Positions 25,164 to 33,962 of a DNA stretch of 58,384 bases are shown piece by piece. Source of the stretch: Bacillota bacterium (GTDB taxonomy: Bacteria; Bacillota; Clostridia; Oscillospirales; Ruminococcaceae). The notes below the pieces were generated by a model, which ran no database searches, had not been told where the DNA came from, and saw only the letters and a list, made by a program, of their open reading frames with translations. Made by a program: the position numbers and the translations under genes. The stretch's first letter is position 1, and the number at the start of each line of letters is the position of its first letter. The stretch covers positions 1 to 58,384 of the forward strand of contig JAEWXO010000101.1 in the NCBI GenBank assembly GCA_023458875.1. The letters run 5' to 3'.

Positions 25164-26810
25164 TTATGTTCCTGTATTCTTTCTTATATACGCTGTCAGT
25201 TCATCAAGATATGCCTTAACATCACACTTGCTGTTATAGACATTCATATATTCATTCCAGGCAGCTTCAAAGTCATCGCTCATTACTACTTTAGGAAGAT
25301 ATTCATGCTTTACATTATCCATATCCGCCTTGGCTTTTCCATAAGGTGTATCAGTTGTAAATGTGTTTGTATATGACCAAATCGGAAACCATGGCTTGTT
25401 CTCTTCTGATTTATTAAGCATCTCTGTAAACGTCTGAACACCATATGCGGAAAAACATTCCTTCATAATACCGCTAAGCTTTTCATAGAACTCTGATGGT
25501 TGGTTTGCAGGTGAATATGCATTTATACCATCCATAGCCATACCCTCATAAAACGGGAAAAAATTATAGTCACAGAGAGTGCTTGCGATATATTCAGGAT
25601 CAAAGAATTTTTTTCTCTGCTCCGGTGTTCTGTAAAATACTCCGTTCTCATCAACACTGTATTCTTCGCCTTTACGCCCCCATGTACGCAATGTAAGTAT
25701 TTCCGGTGACAGAAGATCGTCTATAAACTTAATCGCACCCTCAATATCATCACAGTCAACCGATATTCCCAGTCCCTGAGATAAATCAAACGCAGGCGAT
25801 GAATGATAACGCTCCTGTATTCCTTCCTCTATTACCACGCCCAACGGCACATAATGACAGTCTTCCGGCAGGCTGTCGGCAGAAGCTCTGAAGTTCCAGT
25901 ACTGATCAACCATACCGAGAACTTTTCCTGATCTTATTTTTTCATAATACTGATCTTTTGTAAGAACAAAGCAATCCGGATCGATAAGACCTTTATGATA
26001 TTCTTCATTAAGCTTTTTAAACCATTTTTTCGCTGTATCGGTAGTGTTATAATCAATTGCCTCCAGCTTTTCTTCATCTACAATACAGGCACCGTCATTA
26101 GGATGACCGTCAAGGAACTGAGGCGGATTTTCAAGACAGAAATAAAGATATCCGTCTGTAAGTATTTCATACCCTATATTCGGGGTTCCGTCCGGTGCAT
26201 TCGGATTAGCTTCGGTATAGCGCTCCAGAAGGTCAAAATATTCATCGAGTGTATTGATTTCAGGATAGCCCGCCCACTGCAAAACCTTTACCTGAACCCA
26301 GAAAGCCTCATCATTATGCTCTACCGATGTGTCATACATATATACATTTCCGAACTGCGGTATCATATATATGTGTCCGTCATCAGCACGTAATTTATTC
26401 CATTTATCCTCTGTATAAAATGATTTTAAATTATCGTAACCGTCCCAGTATTCATCAAGAGGAATCAGTGCACCCGCCTCAATAAGCCTCTGCTGCTCTG
26501 TACCGCCAAATATAAAATCCGGGTAATCTGCTGAAATAATCATATCACTTATCTCATCAGCCGCTGATTTATTATCATCAAGCCATGTTTCAATACATTT
26601 TGCTCCTGTTTTTTCTGCGATAAGATTCTGAATAACATTGTTTTCATAAATCTTATCATTTTTTATTGCAAAATAACTTGTAAATACCTTTATATTTTCC
26701 TTTGTCTCAACACTGCTTTTCCCCTCGGTATTTCTGCATCCTGACTGTTGAAATATCATACCTATCATAAACACTGCTAGTAAGGAATAACTTATTCTGG
26801 ATTTGTTCAT
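25164..26810 (-). CDS. Solute-binding lipoprotein, copy 1 of four (most distal)
   Basis: 548-aa extracellular solute-binding protein of the LplA/YtcQ-like sugar-binding type. A signal peptide ends in a lipobox-like SGC near residue 24. Segments typical of the family: SADYPDFIFGGTEQQRLIEA, GALIPLDEYWDGYDNLKSFY, and a C-terminal PYGKAKADMDNVKHEYLP. The stretch GYEILTDGYLYFCLENPPQF is shared almost unchanged with the other three copies. ATG 26810 is used (SD GGGGG); the upstream TTG overlaps it. Unlike the others it lies behind a terminator (26902-26935), so it may be less expressed. No permease or ATPase lies nearby. Ligand unknown. Confidence 0.88.
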   Translation of the reverse strand: MNKSRISYSLLAVFMIGMIFQQSGCRNTEGKSSVETKENIKVFTSYFAIKNDKIYENNVIQNLIAEKTGAKCIETWLDDNKSAADEISDMIISADYPDFIFGGTEQQRLIEAGALIPLDEYWDGYDNLKSFYTEDKWNKLRADDGHIYMIPQFGNVYMYDTSVEHNDEAFWVQVKVLQWAGYPEINTLDEYFDLLERYTEANPNAPDGTPNIGYEILTDGYLYFCLENPPQFLDGHPNDGACIVDEEKLEAIDYNTTDTAKKWFKKLNEEYHKGLIDPDCFVLTKDQYYEKIRSGKVLGMVDQYWNFRASADSLPEDCHYVPLGVVIEEGIQERYHSSPAFDLSQGLGISVDCDDIEGAIKFIDDLLSPEILTLRTWGRKGEEYSVDENGVFYRTPEQRKKFFDPEYIASTLCDYNFFPFYEGMAMDGINAYSPANQPSEFYEKLSGIMKECFSAYGVQTFTEMLNKSEENKPWFPIWSYTNTFTTDTPYGKAKADMDNVKHEYLPKVVMSDDFEAAWNEYMNVYNSKCDVKAYLDELTAYIRKNTGT

Positions 26811-26901
26811 ACTATTCGCCCCCAATAATAAACCCCATTAAAAAGATTATACGGATAAAATAAGAATGGTAAGATAATGTTCTTTTAAAGCCATGCTTTT
26901 T

Positions 26902-26935
26902 AAAAACAGCAGCAATCCGCAGGATTACTGCTGTT
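26902..26935 (-). terminator. Terminator between lipoprotein copies 2 and 1
   Basis: Stem AACAGCAG-C-AATCC/GGATT-A-CTGCTGTT with a single mismatch and a 3-nt loop (26905-26935); on the minus strand it is followed by a run of five T. It lies about 80 nt past the copy 2 stop and could lower or uncouple copy 1 expression. Confidence 0.75.
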
Positions 26936-27014
26936 AAATCAGAGATTATGCACTTTATGAAAAAGAAATATACAAACATGCAAAATATGAATATTAAAGC
27001 TGTTTGTGCAATTA

Positions 27015-28658
27015 TTAAGTGCCTTTATTTTTCAGACTTCTGTCAACATAATTCTGAAGCTCATCGTAGTAAGCCTGATAATTGCTTTCCTTTTCATATA
27101 CCGACATATACTCGTTCCATGCGGCTTCAAAGTCATCACTCATAACGACCCTAGGCAGATATTCATGCTTTATATTCGTCATAGCTGTCTTTGCCATGCC
27201 GTAATCAGTTTCATCAGTAAAGGTATTGGCATAGCTCCACATAGGATACCACGGCTCATTCTGCTTTGATTTGTTAAGCAGTTCAACATATGTCTGGGCA
27301 TTGTATGCAGATAAGCATTCCTGCATTATAGGAGCGAGCGTTTTAAAGAATTCATATGGCTGATATGCAGGTGCAAACGCATTAATCCCGTCCTGATCCA
27401 TACCTCTGTAATAAGGAAAATAACTGTAATCACATTTGTTTTCAGCTATATATGACTTGTCCTTATATTTGCTGCTCTGTTCATCTGCCAGATAAAATTT
27501 CCCATCAGCATCAACCGAATAATCTATATCCTTCTGACCCCAGAATCTTAATCTGTGTATTTCAGGTGAAAGCAGATCATCAACGAACTGCAATGCGCCC
27601 TTTACATCTTTACAGCTTACTGATATTCCGAGTCCCTCAGAAGCATTAAAAGAATTTTCAGAGTGATAATGTTCCTCTATTCCTTCACTTATTACTATTC
27701 CCAGAGGCACATATGTACATTGATCAGGAAGATCAAAAGTTGCAGGTCCATGATTCCAACCCTGATCTACCATACCAAGAACATTTCCGGTCCTTAACTT
27801 ATCATAATACTGTTCCTTCGTCATAAAAAAGCATTCAGGATCAATTATTCCTTTTTTATATTCCTCGTTAAGCTTTTTAAACCATTTTTTCGCTGTAGGT
27901 GTAGTATTGTAGTCTATTACCTTATTGGTTTCAGGATCAACTATACACGCACCGTCGTTCGGATATCCATCAAGAAACTGAGGTGGGTTTTCAAGACAGA
28001 AGTAGAGATAACCCTCAGTTAGTATTTCGTACCCTATGTTTTCCAGACCATTTTCACCTATAGGATTGGCGCTGATATATCGCTCAATAAGATCAAAATA
28101 TTCATCAAGTGTGGTTATTTTCGGATAGCCTGCCCACTGAAGTACTTTTACCTGTATCCAGAATGCTTCATCATCATGCCTGGTATTTGTATCATACATA
28201 TTTACACTTGAAAAAACAGGAATGATATATACATGACCGTCATCTTCCCTTATTTTATTCCATTCTTCCTCGGAAAAGTAATTTTTGATATTTTCATAAT
28301 CATCCCAGTATTCATCTATCGCAATATATGCACCAGCATCCAGGAGCCTCTGGTGTTCAGCTGCATCATACAGAAAATCAGGATATTCATTTGCTATTAT
28401 CATTTTATCCACTATATCAGCGGCGTTTTCATTGTCCTCAAGCCAGGTTTCATCACACTTCGCACCTATCTTTTCAGCAATTAAATTCTTCACCCTGTTA
28501 TTGCTGGTTATTCTGTTTTTGTTTGATACTGCAAAAAAACTTGTATATGTTTTTATTTCATCTCTGTTTACCCCGTCTGACTTTTTTATACCGCATCCTG
28601 CAATTCCACCGATTAAAAGACAGGATATTGTTAAAACGAATATTTTTTTTATATCCAT
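27015..28658 (-). CDS. Solute-binding lipoprotein, copy 2 of four
   Basis: 547-aa paralogue with a clear lipobox, LLIGGIAGC at residues 14-22, so it is membrane-anchored outside the cell after lipidation and LspA cleavage. It is the most divergent copy: IAIDEYWDDYENIKNYFSEE replaces the IPLDEY version, FSSVNMYDTN the QFCKVYMYDT version, and the C terminus ends in a short basic tail (RSLKNKGT). The central block YEILTEGYLYFCLENPPQFL and DYNTTPTAKKWFKKLNEEY are kept. SD AGGTGA precedes ATG. This divergence suggests a different ligand from copies 3 and 4 (inference). Confidence 0.88.
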   Translation of the reverse strand: MDIKKIFVLTISCLLIGGIAGCGIKKSDGVNRDEIKTYTSFFAVSNKNRITSNNRVKNLIAEKIGAKCDETWLEDNENAADIVDKMIIANEYPDFLYDAAEHQRLLDAGAYIAIDEYWDDYENIKNYFSEEEWNKIREDDGHVYIIPVFSSVNMYDTNTRHDDEAFWIQVKVLQWAGYPKITTLDEYFDLIERYISANPIGENGLENIGYEILTEGYLYFCLENPPQFLDGYPNDGACIVDPETNKVIDYNTTPTAKKWFKKLNEEYKKGIIDPECFFMTKEQYYDKLRTGNVLGMVDQGWNHGPATFDLPDQCTYVPLGIVISEGIEEHYHSENSFNASEGLGISVSCKDVKGALQFVDDLLSPEIHRLRFWGQKDIDYSVDADGKFYLADEQSSKYKDKSYIAENKCDYSYFPYYRGMDQDGINAFAPAYQPYEFFKTLAPIMQECLSAYNAQTYVELLNKSKQNEPWYPMWSYANTFTDETDYGMAKTAMTNIKHEYLPRVVMSDDFEAAWNEYMSVYEKESNYQAYYDELQNYVDRSLKNKGT

Positions 28659-28752
28659 ATCGCATCACCTATTGTTAAATATTCATTTGCTTCCCCCTGA
28701 TTTTAACAACTTTCCCTTCCTATTAATTTTAAGTATTAATAAATAATAATTT

Positions 28753-30393
28753 TTATTGTTCTCCTGCACATTTTCTTATGTAAGCTGTCAGATGATCAAA
28801 ATATGCCTTGATATCAACATTTGAATTATAAGCTGCCATATATTCAGCCCATGCACTTTCAAAATCGTCACTCATTACAACCCTAGGAAGATATTCATGC
28901 TTTATCGTATCCATATCTGCTTTCGCCTTTCCGTAGGTAGTGTCAGGCGTGAAAGTGTTTGTATATGACCATACCGGGTACCACGGTGGGTTTTCTTCGG
29001 CTTCATTTAATAATTCCGTATATGTCTGAACCCCGTATGCTGAAAAACATTCCTTCATAATATCGCTTAGCTTAGTGAAAAATTCAGAAGGCTGATTGGT
29101 AGGACTGAATGCGTTTATTCCGTCTGAATTCATTCCGCCATAAAACGGGAAATAGCCATAATCACATAAATGCTTATCTCTGTATTCATTATCGTCAAAC
29201 TGTCTTTTCTGCTCCTCTGTTCTGTAAAACAGGCCGTTTTCGTCAACCAAGTAGTCAACATCTTTTATTCCCCATGCACGCATTGTAAGTATTTCAGGTG
29301 AAAGAAGATCGTTTAAAAACTTCATGGCACCCTCAATATCTTCACAGTCAACAGATATTCCCATCCCCTGTGACGCATCAAGTGCTACTGATGTGTAATA
29401 ATGTGATTCTATACTTTCATCAATTACTATCCCGAACGGAACATAGCTACATTCTTCAGGGAGCGAAGCTGCGGCATTCCTGAAATTCCAGTGCTGGTCT
29501 ACCATCCCCAATATATTCCCCGACCTTATTTTCTCATAGTACTGATCCGCTGTAAGAACAAAGCATTCCGGATCAATAAGTCCTTTATGATATTCCTCGT
29601 TAAGTTTTTTAAACCATTTTTTCGCTGTAGGTGTCGTATTGTAATCTATTGCCTCCAGCTTCTCAGTATCGACAATACAGGAACCGTCATTCGGATAACC
29701 ATCCAGGAACTGAGGTGGATTTTCAAGACAGAAATAGAGATATCCGTCTGTAAGTATTTCGTATCCTATATTAGGATTTCCATTTTCGTCTGTAGGGTTT
29801 GCCTCAATATACCTTTCAAGAACGTCAAAATATTCATCAAGAGTCTTAAGCTCAGGGTATCCTGCCCATTTAAGAACCCTTACCTGAATCCAGAATGCTT
29901 CGCCTTCATGCGTTGTTAATGTATCACGCATATATACCTTACAGAACTGCGGCATCATATATACATGTCCGTCATCTGACCGAAGCCTGTTCCATTCTTC
30001 TTCTGTAAAATAATTTTTAAGATTATCATATCCGTCAAGATATTCATCAAGAGGTATTAATGCATTTGCATCGATAAGCTTTTGTTGTTCAGTTCCTCCA
30101 TAAATAAAATCCGGATATTTTCCTGAAATGATCATTTCACTTACTGCATCCGCCGGGTCTTTATTTTCGTCTAACCATGTTTCTTCACACTTTGCACCGA
30201 TTTTTCTGGCAATCAGATTCTGAACTTCATTTTTTTCGTTTCTTCTGGTACCCTTTGCTGCAATAAAGCTTGAAAACACCTTAATTTCTTGCTTGGAATC
30301 CTCGTTTTCTTTGTCACCCTTTGTACAGCCGACAGACTGGTATACCATACAAATCGCCAATGAAACCGCAACCAAAACCCTGCTTTTTTTCAT
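28753..30393 (-). CDS. Solute-binding lipoprotein, copy 3 of four
   Basis: 546-aa paralogue, gap-free against copy 4 along its whole length and far closer to it than to copies 1 and 2, so a recent tandem duplication. A signal peptide with the lipobox-like QSVGC gives Cys at about residue 23. The leader and SD (AATTAAGGGGGGATTAATT before ATG) are also nearly the same as for copy 4. Differences from copy 4 cluster in short patches, for example CKVYMRDTLTTHEGEAFWIQ versus CKVYMYDTATEHDGEAFWVQ, possibly ligand-facing loops. Confidence 0.9.
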   Translation of the reverse strand: MKKSRVLVAVSLAICMVYQSVGCTKGDKENEDSKQEIKVFSSFIAAKGTRRNEKNEVQNLIARKIGAKCEETWLDENKDPADAVSEMIISGKYPDFIYGGTEQQKLIDANALIPLDEYLDGYDNLKNYFTEEEWNRLRSDDGHVYMMPQFCKVYMRDTLTTHEGEAFWIQVRVLKWAGYPELKTLDEYFDVLERYIEANPTDENGNPNIGYEILTDGYLYFCLENPPQFLDGYPNDGSCIVDTEKLEAIDYNTTPTAKKWFKKLNEEYHKGLIDPECFVLTADQYYEKIRSGNILGMVDQHWNFRNAAASLPEECSYVPFGIVIDESIESHYYTSVALDASQGMGISVDCEDIEGAMKFLNDLLSPEILTMRAWGIKDVDYLVDENGLFYRTEEQKRQFDDNEYRDKHLCDYGYFPFYGGMNSDGINAFSPTNQPSEFFTKLSDIMKECFSAYGVQTYTELLNEAEENPPWYPVWSYTNTFTPDTTYGKAKADMDTIKHEYLPRVVMSDDFESAWAEYMAAYNSNVDIKAYFDHLTAYIRKCAGEQ

Positions 30394-30416
30394 AATTAAT
30401 CCCCCCTTAATTATTT

Positions 30417-30462
30417 TTATTTGATTGCATTTATGTTATCCATTACATATCGGAAATAAATA
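30417..30462 (-). pseudogene. Vestige of the sensor-kinase 3' end between lipoprotein copies 4 and 3
   Basis: This spacer aligns with the 3' end of the YesM-like gene (32178-32225): same stop context, a readable VMDNINAIK-stop versus VMHNINAFK-stop, then a one-base deletion that breaks the frame, with similarity fading after about 45 nt. Its position relative to the copy 3 start equals that of the kinase end relative to the copy 4 start. It is the scar of a duplication whose unit spanned the kinase end and the lipoprotein gene. Confidence 0.8.
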
Positions 30463-30513
30463 ACCAGTGTCTTTTCATATTTATTAATTTGATGTATTAA
30501 TAAATGATTTTAT

Positions 30514-32154
30514 TTATTCTTCTCCTGCACATTTTCTTATGTATTCTGTAAGATGATCAAAATATGCCTTGATATCAACATTTGCATTATAAGCTGCCAT
30601 ATATTCAGCCCATGAACTTTCAAAATCATCACTCATTACAACCTTAGGAAGGTATTCATGCTTTATCGTATCCATATCTGCTTTCGCCTTTCCGTAGGTA
30701 GTGTCAGGCGTGAAAGTGTTTGTATATGACCATACCGGGTACCAAGGAGGATTTTCTCCGGACTTGTTGAACATTTCTGTAAATGTCTGGACTCCGTACG
30801 CTGAGAAACATTCCTTCATGATTCCGCTGAGCTTCTTGTAAAATTCAGAAGGCTGATTTTCAGAACGGAATGCATTTTTTCCGTCAAAATTCATTCCGCC
30901 ATAAAACGGGAAATAGTTGTAGTCACATAAATGCTTGTCTTTATAGGCCTGATCATTATACAGTCTGGCCTGTTCATCTGTTCTGTAAAACATACCGTCT
31001 TCATCAACACAGTAATCAACATCTTTTATTCCCCATGTACGCAGGGTAAGGATTTCAGGTGAAAGAAGATCGTTTAAAAATTTCATGGCACCCTCAATAT
31101 CCTCACAGTCAACTGATATTCCCATTCCCTGTGACGCATCAAATGCTGTTGCTGTGTGATATTGTTCTTCTATACTTTCATCAATTACTATACCGAACGG
31201 AACATATTTGCATTCATCAGGAAGCACTCCTTCAACATTTTTAAAGTTCCAGTACTGGTCTACCATTCCTAATATAGTTCCGGACTTTATTTTCTCATAG
31301 TACTGATCTGCTGTAAGAACGAAGCATTCCTGATCAATAAGTCCCTTATGATATTCCTCATTAAGCTTTTTAAACCATTTTTTCGCCGTAGGTGTTGTAT
31401 TGTAATCAAGTGCCTCAAGCTTCTCAGCATCAACAATACAGGAACCGTCGTTAGGATAACCATCCAGGAACTGAGGTGGATTTTCGAGACAGAAATAGAG
31501 ATATCCGTCTGTAAGTATTTCATATCCTATATTAGGATTTCCGTTTGCATCTGTAGGATTTGCCGCAAGGTATCTTTCGAGAAGATCAAAATAATCATCG
31601 AGAGTCTTAAGCTCAGGATATCCTGCCCACTGAAGGACCTTTACCTGAACCCAGAATGCTTCGCCATCATGCTCTGTTGCTGTATCATACATATATACCT
31701 TACAGAACTGCGGCATCATATATACATGTCCGTCCTCTGCACGAAGTTTGTCCCACTCTTCTTCTGTAAAATAATTTTTAAGATTATCATATCCGTCAAG
31801 ATATTCATCAAGAGGTATTAATGCATTTGCATCAATTAGCTTCTGCTGTTCTGTTCCTCCATGGATAAAATCAGGATATTTTCCTGAAATAATCATTTCA
31901 CTTACTGCATCTGCCGGGTTTTTATTTTCGTCTACCCATGTCTCCTCACACTTTGCACCGATCTTTTCAGCAATAAGGTTCTGAATTTCGTTGTTTTCGT
32001 TTCTTCTGGTGCCCTTTGCTGCAATAAAGCTTGAAAATACTTTTATTTCCTGATTAGAATCCCCGTTCCCTTTGTCATCCTTTGTACAGCCAACAGACTG
32101 GCATACCAAGCATATTGCCAACGAAGCCGCAACTAAAATTCTGCTTTTTTTCAT
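30514..32154 (-). CDS. Solute-binding lipoprotein, copy 4 of four (promoter-proximal)
   Basis: 546-aa lipoprotein with signal peptide (MKKSRILVAASLAICLVCQ) and lipidated Cys in QSVGC. The mature part has the type 1 extracellular solute-binding fold signature SGKYPDFIHGGTEQQKLIDA, with IPLDEYLDGYDNLKNYFTEE and a C-terminal VMSDDFESSWAEYMAAYNAN. It is the first lipoprotein gene after the sensor, 23 nt downstream, hence cotranscribed. Strong SD AAGGGGG. By family it binds a sugar or oligosaccharide. Without import genes, ligand presentation to the adjacent sensor is a plausible alternative to transport (inference). Confidence 0.9.
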   Translation of the reverse strand: MKKSRILVAASLAICLVCQSVGCTKDDKGNGDSNQEIKVFSSFIAAKGTRRNENNEIQNLIAEKIGAKCEETWVDENKNPADAVSEMIISGKYPDFIHGGTEQQKLIDANALIPLDEYLDGYDNLKNYFTEEEWDKLRAEDGHVYMMPQFCKVYMYDTATEHDGEAFWVQVKVLQWAGYPELKTLDDYFDLLERYLAANPTDANGNPNIGYEILTDGYLYFCLENPPQFLDGYPNDGSCIVDAEKLEALDYNTTPTAKKWFKKLNEEYHKGLIDQECFVLTADQYYEKIKSGTILGMVDQYWNFKNVEGVLPDECKYVPFGIVIDESIEEQYHTATAFDASQGMGISVDCEDIEGAMKFLNDLLSPEILTLRTWGIKDVDYCVDEDGMFYRTDEQARLYNDQAYKDKHLCDYNYFPFYGGMNFDGKNAFRSENQPSEFYKKLSGIMKECFSAYGVQTFTEMFNKSGENPPWYPVWSYTNTFTPDTTYGKAKADMDTIKHEYLPKVVMSDDFESSWAEYMAAYNANVDIKAYFDHLTEYIRKCAGEE

Positions 32155-32177
32155 AATTAATACCCCCTTAATTATTT

Positions 32178-33926
32178 TTATTTGAATGCATTGATATTAT
32201 GCATTACATCCTTGGAAATAAACAGCTCAAATCTTATTTCTGAATCTGAATTGACATTTACATTTACTTTATCCTTATAGAATTTTTTCAGTCTCAGGTA
32301 TGGGTTGTATTCATCGCCTCTGTTAAAATTAATATCCGTATTCTCATTCCCAAATTCAAAAATTGCCCTGAGCTTAAGAAGCTTGTTCGGCGCCATTTTA
32401 CTTTTTCGTTCTTTTATTACGATAATATAGCTTTTCTCACTCTCATCAATAATAAATTCCAAATCACATTCATTTACTGATTTTAATGAATATTTAATTA
32501 TATCATCTGCAACAAGCAGAACTGAAAACGGAAGAACATATACATTTGAAATATCTGATATGTGATATGTGATTTTGTAACTCAGTTTCTCATCATTTTT
32601 ACATTTTAAATCCTCAAGATAATTGCTTATAAATGATAATTCCTCTTCAAGGCTTATAGGAATATCACTGCAATATTTATCGAAACTCCCTATATCAGAA
32701 GTTTTTTTCTCAAAACTTATGGCCGCGTCAAGATTATATGCCTTTACCATAACAGATTCAGCGTCCTCAATATATTTGTTCATGGTATTTAAAAGCTTCT
32801 TTTTTTCGTTTCCGCACACTTCCATTTCTTTTATCATCTCTGAGCATTTATGATATACTATTCCTACCTCATCGGTTCCGTAATAAATATTCTCAAATTT
32901 ATTTCCTTTTCCGTTTTCTTCACAGTATTCCGTAAGCTTCACTAATCTTACAAAAATATTTTTCAGTATAATTGTAATAACAATCAGCGAAATACATGTT
33001 ACTGCTATAATAGGTATATATAAAAAACTGTTAAGTACAATTTCCAGAACACTTGTTCTTCTTGCATATACATAATATTCAATTTCCGCAGTATAATAGT
33101 TTTTGTTAAGTGATGTATATCTTTTAAGCTCCTCTGCATTCTGTGCCGTCGCATCATCAAGATTACTGTATAACACAATTCCTTTACTCATTACATATAC
33201 ATTTCCGTCAAATTCAAGGTCTCTGAAATTTTCAGTCAGATTTTTCTGATTAAAGTCTATCTTCAGCAGACAGTCACCTGTATCGATTTTATAATAATTA
33301 AGTTTTCTTATAATTGAAAGATAACCATTTTCAGAATCACAGTATACAATCATATCCTTTTTGATATTTATAAAATCATTATACCACTCGGTTTTTTTTA
33401 CGTCCTCCAGATTGCTTATATTACCTCCGTTCAAAATGCTTTTATTATCGGTGTAAATCGTGAATTTCTTTATGTTATTGTTTTCGGCAATAATAAGAGA
33501 ATTATTTTCGGTCAGCTTATAATATGCATCATAATAATCCCCTGATGTTGCATAATTGACATTTAGAAAATCATATAAAGTATTATTTGTGTATACAGTT
33601 TTAGCAATTGAAACTATATTTTCAATTGATGTATCTATAAACTGTTCAGAGGCAGCTATGGTCGTCTGTTCTGACTGAAGCTTTTCCTCCTCATGATTGG
33701 TTGACAGCAATACTATTGCAGAAACAACTGCTACAGCTATCGATATAATAACAGAGACAAATATGATCAAAAATCTTGTATCCGCTCTCATATCCGAAAC
33801 AAAGCCTGTTTTTTTCCGCTTTCCTGATGCTTTTTTTTCATTTTGTTTATCATTGCTGTTATCTGTTTTCTCAATCTGCTTTTCTTTATCATGATTTTCT
33901 GTTTTTTTTCGTTTTATAGCTTTCAA
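32178..33926 (-). CDS. YesM-like membrane sensor with degenerate histidine-kinase region
   Basis: 582 aa. A charged Lys-rich cytoplasmic N terminus (residues 1-50), TM1 about 52-73 (FLIIFVSVIISIAVAVVSAI), an extracytoplasmic Cache-like sensor region about 75-290, TM2 about 295-325, a HAMP-like stretch, and a YesM/LytS-like cytoplasmic part. The segment ISLEEELSFISNYLEDLKCK matches the EEL-x-x-x-x-NYL signature of these kinases. However, the usual NPHFLYN phospho-acceptor His motif is missing, the N-box reads VADDIIKYSLK instead of VENAIKHG, and no GxGxG ATP lid is visible. Catalysis is therefore unlikely; it may signal allosterically. The start is TTG (SD GGAGGGG). Confidence 0.72.
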   Translation of the reverse strand: MKAIKRKKTENHDKEKQIEKTDNSNDKQNEKKASGKRKKTGFVSDMRADTRFLIIFVSVIISIAVAVVSAIVLLSTNHEEEKLQSEQTTIAASEQFIDTSIENIVSIAKTVYTNNTLYDFLNVNYATSGDYYDAYYKLTENNSLIIAENNNIKKFTIYTDNKSILNGGNISNLEDVKKTEWYNDFINIKKDMIVYCDSENGYLSIIRKLNYYKIDTGDCLLKIDFNQKNLTENFRDLEFDGNVYVMSKGIVLYSNLDDATAQNAEELKRYTSLNKNYYTAEIEYYVYARRTSVLEIVLNSFLYIPIIAVTCISLIVITIILKNIFVRLVKLTEYCEENGKGNKFENIYYGTDEVGIVYHKCSEMIKEMEVCGNEKKKLLNTMNKYIEDAESVMVKAYNLDAAISFEKKTSDIGSFDKYCSDIPISLEEELSFISNYLEDLKCKNDEKLSYKITYHISDISNVYVLPFSVLLVADDIIKYSLKSVNECDLEFIIDESEKSYIIVIKERKSKMAPNKLLKLRAIFEFGNENTDINFNRGDEYNPYLRLKKFYKDKVNVNVNSDSEIRFELFISKDVMHNINAFK

Positions 33927-33962
33927 TCATATCCCCTCCTTTGCCGTAGTTTATAATTCTTT

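Noticed and set aside
25164..32154. Complete sugar ABC importer locus
   Set aside because: Only binding lipoproteins are present; no permease or importer ATPase is found on either strand between 22 and 37 kb.
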